Below are positions 7,859-17,757 of a DNA stretch of 64,000 nucleotides, one piece after another (position 1 is the first letter of the stretch; each line of letters begins with the position of its first letter). Position numbers and translations under genes: made by a program. Source of the stretch: CAKZYD01 sp039814715 (lineage in GTDB: Bacteria; Pseudomonadota; Alphaproteobacteria; Sphingomonadales; CAKZYD01); the NCBI GenBank assembly GCA_039814715.1, contig JBCCAR010000013.1:22990-86989 (forward strand), written 5' to 3'. Under the pieces are notes generated by a model. The model was given only the letters and a program-made list of their open reading frames with translations. It made no database searches and was not told the origin of the DNA.

Positions 7859-8980
7859 ATGACCAGCCAAGACATTCTAGAAACACTCATCGCGTTTGAC
7901 ACAACATCGCGCTTGTCCAACTTGAGCTTGATCACTTGGGTTGAGGATTATTTGGCAAACTACGGGGTCACAGGCCGCAGGGTGCTGAGCCCAGAAGGTG
8001 ACAAAGCCAATTTTTACGCCACAATTGGCACCGGCAGCGCTGGCGGGGTTGTCTTATCAGGCCATAGCGATGTCGTACCGGTAGATGGCCAAGACTGGAC
8101 AACTGACCCATATACGCTGACCCAGCGCGGCGACAAACTCTATGGCCGCGGCACATGCGACATGAAGGGCTTTATCGCCTGCGCGCTCGCAGCGGTGCCG
8201 CAGATGACGAGCCTGAAACGACCGATCCATCTCGCACTATCCTATGATGAGGAAGTCGGTTGCCAAGGGGTCGCGCCTATGGTTGCAGCCATTGTAGAGC
8301 ACTTACCGCCCATTGAGGCTGTGATTGTCGGCGAACCAACAATGATGCACCTCGTGACCGGCCATAAGGGCATTGGCGCGTTTCAAACAACCGTTCGCGG
8401 CATCCCAGCGCATTCTAGTCAGACACAACTTGGCGTTAGCGCTGTCATGGTGGCCGCAGAGCTCATTACACAGCTCATGACGATTGCAGAGGGATTGAAA
8501 GCACGCAGCGATCCCGATTTTGAGCCGCCCCACACGACGCTGACTGTCAACACTATCCATGGCGGGGCAGCGATCAATATTCTAGCTGAGCATTGCAGTT
8601 TCATGTGGGATGTCCGCGCCATTCCCGGCGATGACGCCGCCACGTTGCTCGCTGAATTTGAGCAATTTTGCATGGCCAAGGCGACGCAATACAGCCATCC
8701 AATCAGCATTGCGACAGAGGTCATCGCAAACGCACCCGGCCTGACGCCGCAGGATGACAATAGTGCTGAAACGCTCATCCGGCGGCTTACGGGAGCAAAT
8801 AATAGCGGCGCGGCCGCCTTTGCAACGGAGGCTGGCTTTTTCCAAGGTGCAGGCTTTGATACCGTCGTGTTCGGCCCAGGCGATATCGCCCAGGCCCATC
8901 AGCCAGATGAGTTCATCACGCTAAAACAGCTAGCAGCCTGCGATACATTTTTAGGATCGCTGGTCAAACACCTCTCTTAG
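7859..8980 (+). CDS. argE: Acetylornithine deacetylase
   Basis: This 373-residue M20-family metallohydrolase removes the acetyl group from N2-acetylornithine in arginine synthesis. Metal-site motifs appear in order: GHSDVVP near residue 68, GRGTCDMKGF near 97, DEEVGCQG near 128 with the catalytic glutamate, and GEPT near 158. The N-terminus matches the family, which supports the ATG at 7859 even though it directly follows a terminator U-tract. DapE and other M20 peptidases are alternatives, but length and motif context favour ArgE. Its stop overlaps the convergent ppdK stop by 4 bp. Confidence 0.88.
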   Translation: MTSQDILETLIAFDTTSRLSNLSLITWVEDYLANYGVTGRRVLSPEGDKANFYATIGTGSAGGVVLSGHSDVVPVDGQDWTTDPYTLTQRGDKLYGRGTCDMKGFIACALAAVPQMTSLKRPIHLALSYDEEVGCQGVAPMVAAIVEHLPPIEAVIVGEPTMMHLVTGHKGIGAFQTTVRGIPAHSSQTQLGVSAVMVAAELITQLMTIAEGLKARSDPDFEPPHTTLTVNTIHGGAAINILAEHCSFMWDVRAIPGDDAATLLAEFEQFCMAKATQYSHPISIATEVIANAPGLTPQDDNSAETLIRRLTGANNSGAAAFATEAGFFQGAGFDTVVFGPGDIAQAHQPDEFITLKQLAACDTFLGSLVKHLS

Positions 8981-11640
8981 GCGCTTTTTAACGCTGCCTG
9001 CGCTGCTGCAAGACGGGCGATTGGGACCCGGAAAGGTGAACAGGACACATAGTCCAAACCAACACTTTCGCAAAAATCGATCGAGGCGGGGTCGCCGCCA
9101 TGTTCACCGCAGATGCCAAGCTTGAGATCAGGCGACGTTGCCCGGCCCCGCTCAACACCGATACGCACCAGCTCCCCAACACCCTCGACATCGATGCTGA
9201 CAAACGGATCGCGCGGGTAAATCCCTTGCTCAACATACTCGGTCAAGAAGCGGCTGGCATCGTCTCGGCTAATGCCGAGCGCAGTTTGGGTCAAATCGTT
9301 GGTGCCGAATGAGAAGAACTCCGCACCTTCAGCGATGGAGCCCGCCTGCAGCGCCGCACGCGGTAATTCGATCATCGTGCCAACCAGATAATCAATCTGG
9401 CCACTTGTTTCCCCAAAGACCGTCTGCGCGGTCTCGTCGACCAATTTGCGCAGGATGGCCGTTTCTTTTTTTGTCGCCACCAAGGGGATCATGATTTCAG
9501 GGATAGGCGCTTGGCCGCTGCGCTCCTTCACGCCAAGCGCGGCTTCAAAAATGGCCCGTGCCTGCATGGCGTAGATTTCAGGATAGGTAACACCAAGTCG
9601 GCAACCGCGGTGACCAAGCATTGGGTTAAACTCATGCAGCTCGTGCACGCGGCGGCGCACCATATCCGTCTCTACGCCAAGGGATGTTGCCAGGTCTTCA
9701 AATTCGGAAGATTCGCGCGGGAGAAACTCGTGCAGCGGCGGATCGAGTAGACGTACCGTGACCGGCAAGCCTGCCATCACATCAAAAATATCATCAAAGT
9801 CTTGCCGCTGGATGGGGAGCAATTTGTCCAGCGCTGCTTGGCGCCCGGCATTGTCCTCAGCCAGGATCATCTCGCGCACGGCGAGAATGCGGTCCGCTTC
9901 AAAGAACATGTGTTCTGTGCGGCAGAGGCCAATGCCTTCTGCGCCAAATTCACGCGCCGTCTTTGCGTCCGCCGGTGTTTCGGCATTGGTGCGCACGGCC
10001 ATGCGCCGCACTTTATCGGCCCAGACCATGAGCGTTGCAAAATCACCCGCTAGCTCTGGCTGAATGGTAGGCACTTCGCCTGCGATCACATCCCCCGTTG
10101 CGCCATCGATGGTGATCACGTCGCCATGGCGCAGCTCTACTTGCCCGCAGCGCAGCGTTTTTGTTTTTGCATCAATCTGCAGCGATCCCGCTCCGGACAC
10201 ACAGGGCCGCCCCATGCCGCGCGCGACCACCGCAGCATGGCTTGTCATGCCGCCGCGGCTGGTTAAAATGCCTTTAGCCGCATGCATGCCGTGAATGTCC
10301 TCAGGGCTCGTTTCCACGCGCACGAGAATGACTTCTTCGCCTTTGTGGGCACGGTCTTCGGCTTCGTCTGAATCAAAAACGATCGCGCCAGAAGCCGCTC
10401 CAGGCGATGCCGGTAGTCCGGTTGTAATGATGTCGCGTTCTGCCTCAGGATCGAGCATGGGGTGCAGCATTTGGTCTAGCGCGGCAGGATCGACGCGGGA
10501 GATCGCTTCTTCCTGCGTGATCAGCCCTTCATTGGCCATGTCCACGGCGATTTTAAGCGCGGCTTTGGCCGTGCGCTTGCCGCTGCGGGTTTGCAGCAGC
10601 CAAAGCTTGGCTTTTTGAACCGTAAATTCGATATCTTGCATGTCGCGGTAATGCGCTTCCAGCTGCGCAAACACGTCCTTTAGCTGGCCAAACATCTCCG
10701 GCATCACCGTTTCCATGGACGCTTCTTTCGCCCCGGCGTCCGCGCGCGCTTCCTCAGTCAAATATTGCGGTGTACGAATGCCAGCGACCACATCTTCGCC
10801 CTGGGCGTTGACGAGATATTCGCCGTAGATGCGGTTGTCGCCATCAGATGGGTTACGTGTGAAGGCAACACCGGTGGCGGACGTTTGCCCCATATTGCCA
10901 AACACCATAGCCTGGACGTTGACCGCTGTGCCCCATTCTTCCGGGATGTTGTTCAAGCGGCGATAGACTTTCGCACGTTCAATCTTCCAAGAGCCAAACA
11001 CGGCGCCAATCGCGCCCCAAAGCTGGCTTTGGACGTCTTGCGGGAAGGGTTTGCCGAGCTTTTCTTCCACCTTGTCTTTGTAGGCCGCGACAATCGCTTG
11101 AAGGTCTTCTATTTCCAGATCCGTATCCGTGAAATAGCCCTTTTCCTCCTTCATCATTTCCAGAATATCTTCAAAGAGATAATGGTCCAAACCTAAGACC
11201 ACGTCTGAATACATCTGGATGAACCGGCGATAGCTATCCCAGGCAAAGCGCTCGTCTTCAGACTGCTGCGCCAGGCCAACGACAGTCTCATCATTGAGAC
11301 CGAGATTGAGCACGGTATCCATCATGCCAGGCATAGAAACCCGCGCGCCAGAACGTACAGATACCAAAAGCGGGTTTGATGTATCGCCGAACGCTGCGCC
11401 GACCTCCGTTTCGACAGTCTCTAGAGCCTCATCCACTTGCGCTTTCAGCGCATCGGGATAGCTCTCGCCATTGCCGTAATAATAGGTACAGACTTCCGTC
11501 GTAATCGTGAGCCCTGGCGGGACTGGCAAGCCAAGGCTGGCCATTTCCGCAAGGTTCGCGCCCTTGCCGCCCAAAAGATTGCGCATCTGCGATGACCCAT
11601 CTGCAGACCCGCCACCGAAGGAATAAACCCATTTCGTCAT
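8977..11640 (-). CDS. ppdK: Pyruvate, phosphate dikinase
   Basis: The full-length 887-residue enzyme interconverts pyruvate, ATP and phosphate with PEP, AMP and pyrophosphate. The N-terminal ATP-grasp domain (1-340) is followed by the swivelling phosphohistidine domain with His468 in GGMTSHAAVVARG, and the C-terminal PEP-binding TIM barrel with GTNDLTQTALG and the catalytic Cys844 in GICGEHGGDP. It supplies PEP for gluconeogenesis or runs a pyrophosphate-linked glycolytic step. It lies 48 bp downstream of glyS on the same strand and may be read through from it. No regulatory protein gene is next to it. Confidence 0.97.
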   Translation of the reverse strand: MTKWVYSFGGGSADGSSQMRNLLGGKGANLAEMASLGLPVPPGLTITTEVCTYYYGNGESYPDALKAQVDEALETVETEVGAAFGDTSNPLLVSVRSGARVSMPGMMDTVLNLGLNDETVVGLAQQSEDERFAWDSYRRFIQMYSDVVLGLDHYLFEDILEMMKEEKGYFTDTDLEIEDLQAIVAAYKDKVEEKLGKPFPQDVQSQLWGAIGAVFGSWKIERAKVYRRLNNIPEEWGTAVNVQAMVFGNMGQTSATGVAFTRNPSDGDNRIYGEYLVNAQGEDVVAGIRTPQYLTEEARADAGAKEASMETVMPEMFGQLKDVFAQLEAHYRDMQDIEFTVQKAKLWLLQTRSGKRTAKAALKIAVDMANEGLITQEEAISRVDPAALDQMLHPMLDPEAERDIITTGLPASPGAASGAIVFDSDEAEDRAHKGEEVILVRVETSPEDIHGMHAAKGILTSRGGMTSHAAVVARGMGRPCVSGAGSLQIDAKTKTLRCGQVELRHGDVITIDGATGDVIAGEVPTIQPELAGDFATLMVWADKVRRMAVRTNAETPADAKTAREFGAEGIGLCRTEHMFFEADRILAVREMILAEDNAGRQAALDKLLPIQRQDFDDIFDVMAGLPVTVRLLDPPLHEFLPRESSEFEDLATSLGVETDMVRRRVHELHEFNPMLGHRGCRLGVTYPEIYAMQARAIFEAALGVKERSGQAPIPEIMIPLVATKKETAILRKLVDETAQTVFGETSGQIDYLVGTMIELPRAALQAGSIAEGAEFFSFGTNDLTQTALGISRDDASRFLTEYVEQGIYPRDPFVSIDVEGVGELVRIGVERGRATSPDLKLGICGEHGGDPASIDFCESVGLDYVSCSPFRVPIARLAAAQAALKSA

Positions 11641-11688
11641 GTATCTTTAGCCCTGACTACGCATCCGGATGTGGTTTAGGCCCCCGGT

Positions 11689-13905
11689 TTAGCCTTCAAT
11701 CTTTGAAAAATCTGCTACTTTGTGCACTGCAGCGCGGATTTGATTGAGCAAAGTCAACCGATTTTCCCGAATAGCGGCATCCTCTGCATTCACCGTCACA
11801 TAATCAAAGAACGCATCCACCGGCCCGCGCAGCTGCGCCAGCGCCCGCATCGCCGCCTCAAAGTCTTCCATTTCCAGTGCCTTGGCCAGCAGTTCATTAG
11901 ACGAAACCAGCGCCACAAACAGCGCATGCTCCTGCGTATCGCCCAGCAACGCTTCATCGACCGCGCCATCAAACGCCTTGCCATCTTTCTTCTCTTCAAT
12001 ACGCAAGATATTGGCGGCGCGCTTATACCCAGCCAATAGATTTGCGCCATGGTCAGTTTTCAAGAAGCTTTGCAGCGCTGAGACACGGGCGATTAGTCGC
12101 ACGAGATCATCTTCACTACCCAGCGCAAAAACCGCATCAATAAGGTCATGCGGCACGCCTTGCTCGCGCTGCTGGACTTTGAGGCGATCTGCGATGAAAT
12201 CGATTAACCCTTTTATATCATCGCTGTACTGCAAAGCCGGATTACCAGTCGTTAGACTTGGGCGATTACCCTTTATCGTAGTTACTTCGAAACGCACTGC
12301 CTTGTCTGAGTCCTGTGGCCTTAGTTGCTCAACGGAACTTTCAGCCGCACGAGAAACCTGTTCAGACAGAGTTTCAAAAACTTCTACTCTTACGAATGAG
12401 AGAAGCTCGCCCAGTTTAAACCGCAGTCCATTTTCTAAAATCAGCCGAATAATCCCTAACCCAGCTCTACGAAGCGCATAGGGATCTTTCGAGCCTGTCG
12501 GTTTCTCATCAATCGCGAAAAAACCGACCAACGTGTCAATCTTATCCGCCAGCGCGACAGCAACGCTCACGCCATTGGTCGGGCAATCGTCATTAGGCCC
12601 TTGCGGCGCATAATGTTCTTTAATCGCGTTCACAACGGCCACATCTAGACCTTGCTTCTCAGCATAGTAGGAGCCCATGACGCCCTGCACGGAGGGAAAC
12701 TCGGTGACCATGGCGGAGACAAGATCTGCTTTCGCCAATTTGGCGGCCTGATAGTTCAGTCCAGGCTCACCAATACCGTATTCCGCGCCCAGCCACTTGG
12801 CGAGTTTGGCAACACGGTCCACTTTCTCAGCAACGGTTCCCAGCTTCTCATGAAACGTGACATCTTTGAGCTTGGCCGCCATCTCCTCCAAAGGGGTTTT
12901 GAGGTCTTGCTCCCAGAAGAACTTGGCGTCCGACAGCCGCGCCGAGAGCACTTTCTCATTGCCTGCCAGGATTGCCTTACCGCCATCGCTGGCCTGTAGG
13001 TTCGCCACACACAAGAACTTGTTGGTCAGATTGCCAGTGTTCGGGTCGCGCAGGGAGAAGTATTTTTGATTGGTGCGCATGGTGGCGGTCAGCACTTCGT
13101 CCGGCACATCCAAAAACGCTTCGTCAAAACGACCCATCAACACAGTGGGCCATTCGGTGAGGCCTGCATTTTCAGCCACCAGGGCATCGTCGCGCACGAT
13201 TATGACCTTGCCGATCATCGTTTGCGCGTTGGCTTCTTTGACGATTTGCTCCATCCGCTTGAGCGGATCGAGGATCACATAAGCTTCGGATAATTTCTTA
13301 AGATAATCCCCAAACCCATTGACTTTAATAGCCTCTGGTGCATGAAATCGGTGGCCGCGGGTCTCATCGCTGCTCGCAAGGCTATTAACCTCAAACGGCA
13401 CAACGTTGCCATCAAACAAGCACAGGATGGATTGCAAAGGCCGCACCCAGCGCAGACTCTCCGTGGACTGAGAAGCCGGACCCCATCGCATAGATTTAGG
13501 CCATGGGAAACTGCGAATGATGTCTGGGAAGATCGCCGACAACACGTCTGCCGTGGGAGCGCCCTTCTTCTCAATCACTGCATAGAGGAAGGTGCCTTTT
13601 TTATCCTCGCGCTCCTCTACTTGATCGCGTGTCAGACCAACACTTCCTAGAAAGCCAGCAATAGCCTTTTCAGGCGCATCCGCCTTCGGCCCGCGCCGCT
13701 CCTCGCGTACATCTGCTTGAGCGGTGGGAAGGCCGATGATGTGAAGGGCCAGCCGGCGCGGAGTAGCATAAGCCTCCATCGTCTCAAAGCCAAGCTGAGC
13801 ATCTTTCAGCGCTTTCTGCGTGAGGCGCTTTAGATCATCGCAAGCCTTGGACTGCATGCGCGCTGGGATTTCTTCGGAAAACAGTTCGAGGAGAAGCTCA
13901 GCCAT
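11689..13905 (-). CDS. glyS: Glycyl-tRNA synthetase beta subunit
   Basis: At 738 residues the protein has the usual bacterial beta-subunit length. It starts with the family hallmark MAELLLELFSEEIPARMQ and carries the HD-like middle region and a C-terminal DALR-type anticodon-binding domain. It binds tRNA-Gly and works with the alpha subunit in an alpha2-beta2 enzyme that charges glycine. It begins 3 bp after the glyQ stop, so the two subunits are almost certainly translated from one message. Codon usage in the middle (12.2-12.5 kb) is slightly more AT-rich than its neighbours, without frame damage. Confidence 0.96.
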   Translation of the reverse strand: MAELLLELFSEEIPARMQSKACDDLKRLTQKALKDAQLGFETMEAYATPRRLALHIIGLPTAQADVREERRGPKADAPEKAIAGFLGSVGLTRDQVEEREDKKGTFLYAVIEKKGAPTADVLSAIFPDIIRSFPWPKSMRWGPASQSTESLRWVRPLQSILCLFDGNVVPFEVNSLASSDETRGHRFHAPEAIKVNGFGDYLKKLSEAYVILDPLKRMEQIVKEANAQTMIGKVIIVRDDALVAENAGLTEWPTVLMGRFDEAFLDVPDEVLTATMRTNQKYFSLRDPNTGNLTNKFLCVANLQASDGGKAILAGNEKVLSARLSDAKFFWEQDLKTPLEEMAAKLKDVTFHEKLGTVAEKVDRVAKLAKWLGAEYGIGEPGLNYQAAKLAKADLVSAMVTEFPSVQGVMGSYYAEKQGLDVAVVNAIKEHYAPQGPNDDCPTNGVSVAVALADKIDTLVGFFAIDEKPTGSKDPYALRRAGLGIIRLILENGLRFKLGELLSFVRVEVFETLSEQVSRAAESSVEQLRPQDSDKAVRFEVTTIKGNRPSLTTGNPALQYSDDIKGLIDFIADRLKVQQREQGVPHDLIDAVFALGSEDDLVRLIARVSALQSFLKTDHGANLLAGYKRAANILRIEEKKDGKAFDGAVDEALLGDTQEHALFVALVSSNELLAKALEMEDFEAAMRALAQLRGPVDAFFDYVTVNAEDAAIRENRLTLLNQIRAAVHKVADFSKIEG

Positions 13906-13908
13906 AAC

Positions 13909-14781
13909 TTATGCGGCCCATCCGTTGGTACTCATCCACGCATCGCAGCACCCCTTGGCCAGAGCACGCACGCGGCCGATGTAGCTTGCCCGCTCTGTTA
14001 CGGAGATGACGCCCCGCGCATCCAGCATATTGAAGATGTGGCTTGCTGAAATGCACTGCTCATACGCAGGCAGCGGCAATGGCTTATCAAGCTCTAGCAG
14101 CATCTGACATTCTGCTTCGGCGTCTTTGAAGTGCTGCAACAAGCGGCCCGTATTGGCGTGTTCAAAGTTATAGGCAGACTGCTGCTGCTCATTTTTTAAA
14201 AACACGTCGCCATAGGTCACGCCGCGCCCGTTAAAATCGAGGTCATAGACGTTGTCCACGCCTTGGATGTACATCGCCAGGCGCTCGAGCCCATAGGTGA
14301 GCTCGCCCGCGACGGGCTTACAATCATAGCCGCCCACTTGTTGGAAATAGGTGAACTGACTGACTTCCATGCCATCACACCACACTTCCCAGCCAAGCCC
14401 CCAAGCGCCAAGCGTAGGGCTCTCCCAATCGTCCTCCACAAAGCGAATATCATGTGTTTCAAAATCGATGCCGATCGCTTTGAGGGAGCCCAAATACTGA
14501 TCTTGGATATCCACCGGCGCTGGCTTTAAAATCGTCTGGAACTGGTAATAGTGCTGCAGCCGGTTCGGGTTTTCGCCGTAACGTCCATCTGTTGGGCGGC
14601 GCGAGGGCTGCACATAGGCAGCATTCCAGCGCTCTGGCCCCAGTGCGCGCAGTGTCGTCGCTGCATGAAACGTCCCTGCCCCCATTTCCATGTCATAGGG
14701 CTGCAAAATCACACACCCGCGATCCGCCCAATAGCGCTGAAGCGTAAGAATAAGATCTTGAAAGGAAAGGCTGTCGGCCAT
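13909..14781 (-). CDS. glyQ: Glycyl-tRNA synthetase alpha subunit
   Basis: The 290-residue catalytic subunit shows the conserved class II core with RYWADRGCVILQPYD, EMGAGTFHAATTLRALGP and YVQPSRRPTDGRYGENPNR. It activates glycine and pairs with GlyS. An in-frame TTG lies 18 bp upstream, but the ATG at 14781 starts the sequence seen in other alphaproteobacteria. It heads the glyQ-glyS unit; ppdK may follow in the same transcript. The 188 bp to its right separate it from the divergent sulfotransferase-like gene. Confidence 0.96.
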   Translation of the reverse strand: MADSLSFQDLILTLQRYWADRGCVILQPYDMEMGAGTFHAATTLRALGPERWNAAYVQPSRRPTDGRYGENPNRLQHYYQFQTILKPAPVDIQDQYLGSLKAIGIDFETHDIRFVEDDWESPTLGAWGLGWEVWCDGMEVSQFTYFQQVGGYDCKPVAGELTYGLERLAMYIQGVDNVYDLDFNGRGVTYGDVFLKNEQQQSAYNFEHANTGRLLQHFKDAEAECQMLLELDKPLPLPAYEQCISASHIFNMLDARGVISVTERASYIGRVRALAKGCCDAWMSTNGWAA

Positions 14782-14969
14782 TGCGTTCTTTGAGTCCAAA
14801 CCAGCGATAAAAGATGGCGGACCCTAGCGATGGCGCCTTTCGAAATCAATGGATTGAACGAAGACCGCGCCTGGGCCCTAAATTTTGGCATGGTCCAGCG
14901 GCATTTAACGGAATATAAAAGCAGCTGCCTTACGAATGAGCGCAAGGATTTTAACGGACGCGACAGCTT

Positions 14970-15737
14970 ATGATCATTATAGGGCTTGGCACCGGACGCT
15001 CTGGCACGGCCTCGTTGGCGAAGCTGCTAAATGCGCAGAGTGATGCTATTTGTTTTCACGAAATGAACCCGAGCTGCATGCGCTGGGAAGGGACACCGCG
15101 CCCAGCCGTCAACATGGTTGAAGAATTTGGTGCTATTCTGGATGGAGGGCCCACGCAGCGATTAACAGTCGACTTATCACGCCCTCCGGCAGCCGAAGCC
15201 TATGAACAGCTCAAAAAGATGCCGCGGGCCAGGATGCTTGGCGACATCGCTTTCTATTACCTCACCTATGTCGATGACCTTCTTGCCGCGAGTGACCGGG
15301 TGCGGTTTATTTGCCTTAAACGCGATAGAACCCAGACAGTGACCAGCTGGATGACCAAGTCAGGTTTACCGCGCTGGCCTTCCAAAGCCATCGGCGAACG
15401 CATTAGCGCAGCCATCACCCGCGAGCCCTATCATGACAGCCGCAATTTTTGGATGGAGCACGACGGGACAAAATGGGCGCTCGATCCTGTTTGGGATAAG
15501 CTGTATCCGAAATTCACCGGCCCGACCAAGAGAGAGGCCGTGGAGCAATACTGGGATTTCTATTACGCTGAAGCGGAGAAAATTGAAGCGCGGCTGCCAA
15601 AGGTGTTTCGCATCGTCCGCACCGAAGACCTCGATGATCGTGATTTTCAATCAGAACTGCTGACGTTTTGCGGCGTGTCTGACAGCGACAAAGTCCATAC
15701 TGACGCCCACATACACAAGTCCAAACTAGCGAGCTAA
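14970..15737 (+). CDS. Sulfotransferase-family protein
   Basis: The 255-residue protein begins with a P-loop-like 5'-phosphosulfate-binding motif (GTGRSGT, residues 7-13) and has a second motif around VRFICLKRDRTQTVTSW that fits the 3'-phosphate-binding region of PAPS-dependent sulfotransferases. It likely transfers sulfate to a sugar or other small acceptor in the cytoplasm. No signal peptide or membrane segment is seen. It opens a four-gene plus-strand cluster with three glycosyltransferase-like genes, which suggests a sulfated glycan product. The acceptor cannot be told from sequence, and some family members are not sulfotransferases. Confidence 0.7.
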   Translation: MIIIGLGTGRSGTASLAKLLNAQSDAICFHEMNPSCMRWEGTPRPAVNMVEEFGAILDGGPTQRLTVDLSRPPAAEAYEQLKKMPRARMLGDIAFYYLTYVDDLLAASDRVRFICLKRDRTQTVTSWMTKSGLPRWPSKAIGERISAAITREPYHDSRNFWMEHDGTKWALDPVWDKLYPKFTGPTKREAVEQYWDFYYAEAEKIEARLPKVFRIVRTEDLDDRDFQSELLTFCGVSDSDKVHTDAHIHKSKLAS

Positions 15738-15790
15738 AAAGACTTGCCCCCCGGAACAATCGCGGCACACGGATACTTGAAAGCCTAAGC

Positions 15791-16798
15791 ATGACTGACA
15801 CTAAGCCTATTTTTTCGGTCATCATTGCCACGCGCGACCGGCCAGTTCTGTTCAAACGAGCGCTGCAATCCGTTCTTGCGCAGGATTTCGAGGCGATGGA
15901 CGTTCAGGTGGTTATGGACGGCTCGCAACCAGAGAACCTGGCCGCCTATGACGCGCTGTTTGTTGACATTCAATCCAGTACGAGCAAACCCGTTTTCGTG
16001 CACAAGTTAATGCATCGTAGCAACGGACATGGCCAGAGCTATAGTTTTAACCACGGCGTATCTGAGGGCCATGGCCAGTACGTCACGTTCCTTGACGACG
16101 ACGACGAATGGACTGACGTTGGCCATCTGAGCCGCGTGTCCCGCGCCATTGAGGCAGCTGGGAAGAATGGTAAAACCGTGCAATACATCATGTGCAATCA
16201 ACAGGCGTATATGGGCGAAACGCTGAAAGAAGACGCGGTTTGGTTAGAAGACCTAGAACCAGCGCTCGTTCGCCGCGGCAGCAAGCCATATGCGGAGAAC
16301 TTCTACGATCTAGCCATCGAAGACCTGTTCATTACGCCGGGGTTTTGTCACCTAAATACGTCCGTCGTCAGCAAGACGCTGTATCAGGGCATTGGCGGCA
16401 TGGATGAAGGTGTGCGCTGGGAGTGTGACCGTGACTTGTTTCTACGGCTGATTGAAGCCAGCGATACGCGCGTGTTCGTGCCCAACATCGTCTCCAAGCA
16501 CTACATTCCCGATCCCAAAGACAAGTCGAGCATGACCACAAGAGCCTCCATGGTTCAAAAGCGTCTGTTTCAGATTCAGGTTTTACTCAAGGCGCTTGCC
16601 AATACGCGCAACGATACCATCCAAAACCATTGCCGCACTCGATCTGGCTATGCGATGAAGAAACTCGCTTTGGAGCTAAAGTCCTTAGACCAGAAAGATC
16701 AGGCAGACGCCTTCTCCAAAATGTCCCAAGCGCTCTCTTTCAGCCTTGGCTGGCCGCTCGAGTATCGTAAACAGGCGCGTGGCCGAGCAAACGCGTAA
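15791..16798 (+). CDS. Family 2-type glycosyltransferase
   Basis: This 335-residue protein has a GT-A fold start (FSVIIATRDRPVLFKRALQS, residues 8-27) and an acidic metal-binding run LDDDDE near residue 100, in place of the usual DxD. The C-terminal third is helical. It should transfer a sugar from a nucleotide donor in the cytoplasm. Its stop overlaps the next start as TAATG, so the two are translationally coupled. Donor and acceptor are unknown. It belongs to the 14.97-18.73 kb glycan cluster. Confidence 0.8.
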   Translation: MTDTKPIFSVIIATRDRPVLFKRALQSVLAQDFEAMDVQVVMDGSQPENLAAYDALFVDIQSSTSKPVFVHKLMHRSNGHGQSYSFNHGVSEGHGQYVTFLDDDDEWTDVGHLSRVSRAIEAAGKNGKTVQYIMCNQQAYMGETLKEDAVWLEDLEPALVRRGSKPYAENFYDLAIEDLFITPGFCHLNTSVVSKTLYQGIGGMDEGVRWECDRDLFLRLIEASDTRVFVPNIVSKHYIPDPKDKSSMTTRASMVQKRLFQIQVLLKALANTRNDTIQNHCRTRSGYAMKKLALELKSLDQKDQADAFSKMSQALSFSLGWPLEYRKQARGRANA

Positions 16799-17712
16799 TG
16801 CCGAACCCTCCTGCGCCTGTGACGCCGCTAAAGCTGGCGATCTGCACGTTTCTATCGCAATCACGCGAGAGTGTTCTCAAGCTCATTGACCACAACCGGA
16901 AAATTGGCGCCGACCATATTTTTCTCTTTTTTGATTACCCGGAGGAAGCCGATTTCCCGGAGATCGCGGACTTCGATGACGTCACGATCGTGGCCTGCGA
17001 CGACACTTTTTGGAACAGTTGCCCCGGCGGAAGATCAGACGTGCTGATCAAACGTAACGAATTTGCGCTTTTAAAAGGGTATCAAATGGCAACGGCGGCT
17101 GGCTGCGATTTTGCTGCGCTTATTGACGGCGATGAGCTGCTGTATGCAAAAGGAAATCTCATCCAAGCAATACGCAAGCACGCTGAAGCGGCCGATATTC
17201 TAAGGCTTTATCCCTACGAAGCCATTCTTGTTTGCAAAGATAAGCGAGACGAGTTTAGCCAAACGCATTTCAAGGCACTACCAAATCGCATCAATCGCGC
17301 ATTTTTAAGGTGGACCTACGGTGATACTCTCGCCATCAGCGATGATGGGTTTTTCGGCCATTTGTCAGGCAAAGCGATTGTCCGCACCGGTTTGACCTTC
17401 AAACATATCAATGTCCATTGTCCTACTCCGGAAACACCTGCAAGGACCGTCCGGATTAAAGACGTTTGGCTATTGCATTTCGATTGCATGAATTTTTCCA
17501 GCTGGAAACGCAAATGGGCCCTTCGCCTGAATGGCAAAGCAATTGGAACCATGCGCGATAAGCGAAAGCGTCAGTTCACAGCTATAGAAAAAGCTTTTCA
17601 GGACGATGAAATAGCATTGGAAAACCTCTACGAAGCGTTTTTTGTTCTAGACTTTTGGAGGGTTACCCTTGGCCGTGCAACTGGCCTGATCCGCAAAGTA
17701 AATCTGAGCTAA
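16798..17712 (+). CDS. Glycosyltransferase-like protein, GT2/GT92 type
   Basis: The 304-residue protein opens with LAICTFLSQSRESVLKLIDH and continues with a GADHIFLFFDY strand, a pattern of GT-A enzymes grouped as Glyco_tranf_2_4 or GT92-like. The metal-binding motif is DGDE near residue 112. A helical C-terminus follows. It starts inside the stop of the preceding gene (TAATG). The role is probably addition of one sugar in the same glycan as its neighbours. Family placement is by motif impression only. Confidence 0.7.
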   Translation: MPNPPAPVTPLKLAICTFLSQSRESVLKLIDHNRKIGADHIFLFFDYPEEADFPEIADFDDVTIVACDDTFWNSCPGGRSDVLIKRNEFALLKGYQMATAAGCDFAALIDGDELLYAKGNLIQAIRKHAEAADILRLYPYEAILVCKDKRDEFSQTHFKALPNRINRAFLRWTYGDTLAISDDGFFGHLSGKAIVRTGLTFKHINVHCPTPETPARTVRIKDVWLLHFDCMNFSSWKRKWALRLNGKAIGTMRDKRKRQFTAIEKAFQDDEIALENLYEAFFVLDFWRVTLGRATGLIRKVNLS

Positions 17713-17757
17713 AAGAAGATAATGCTAACGCTTTGATGGGCTGCAGGAGAGTATAAG

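Noticed and set aside
9100..11200. Several plus-strand open frames of 60-140 codons opposite ppdK
   Set aside because: They are antisense shadows of a fully conserved enzyme gene and show no independent family or ribosome sites.
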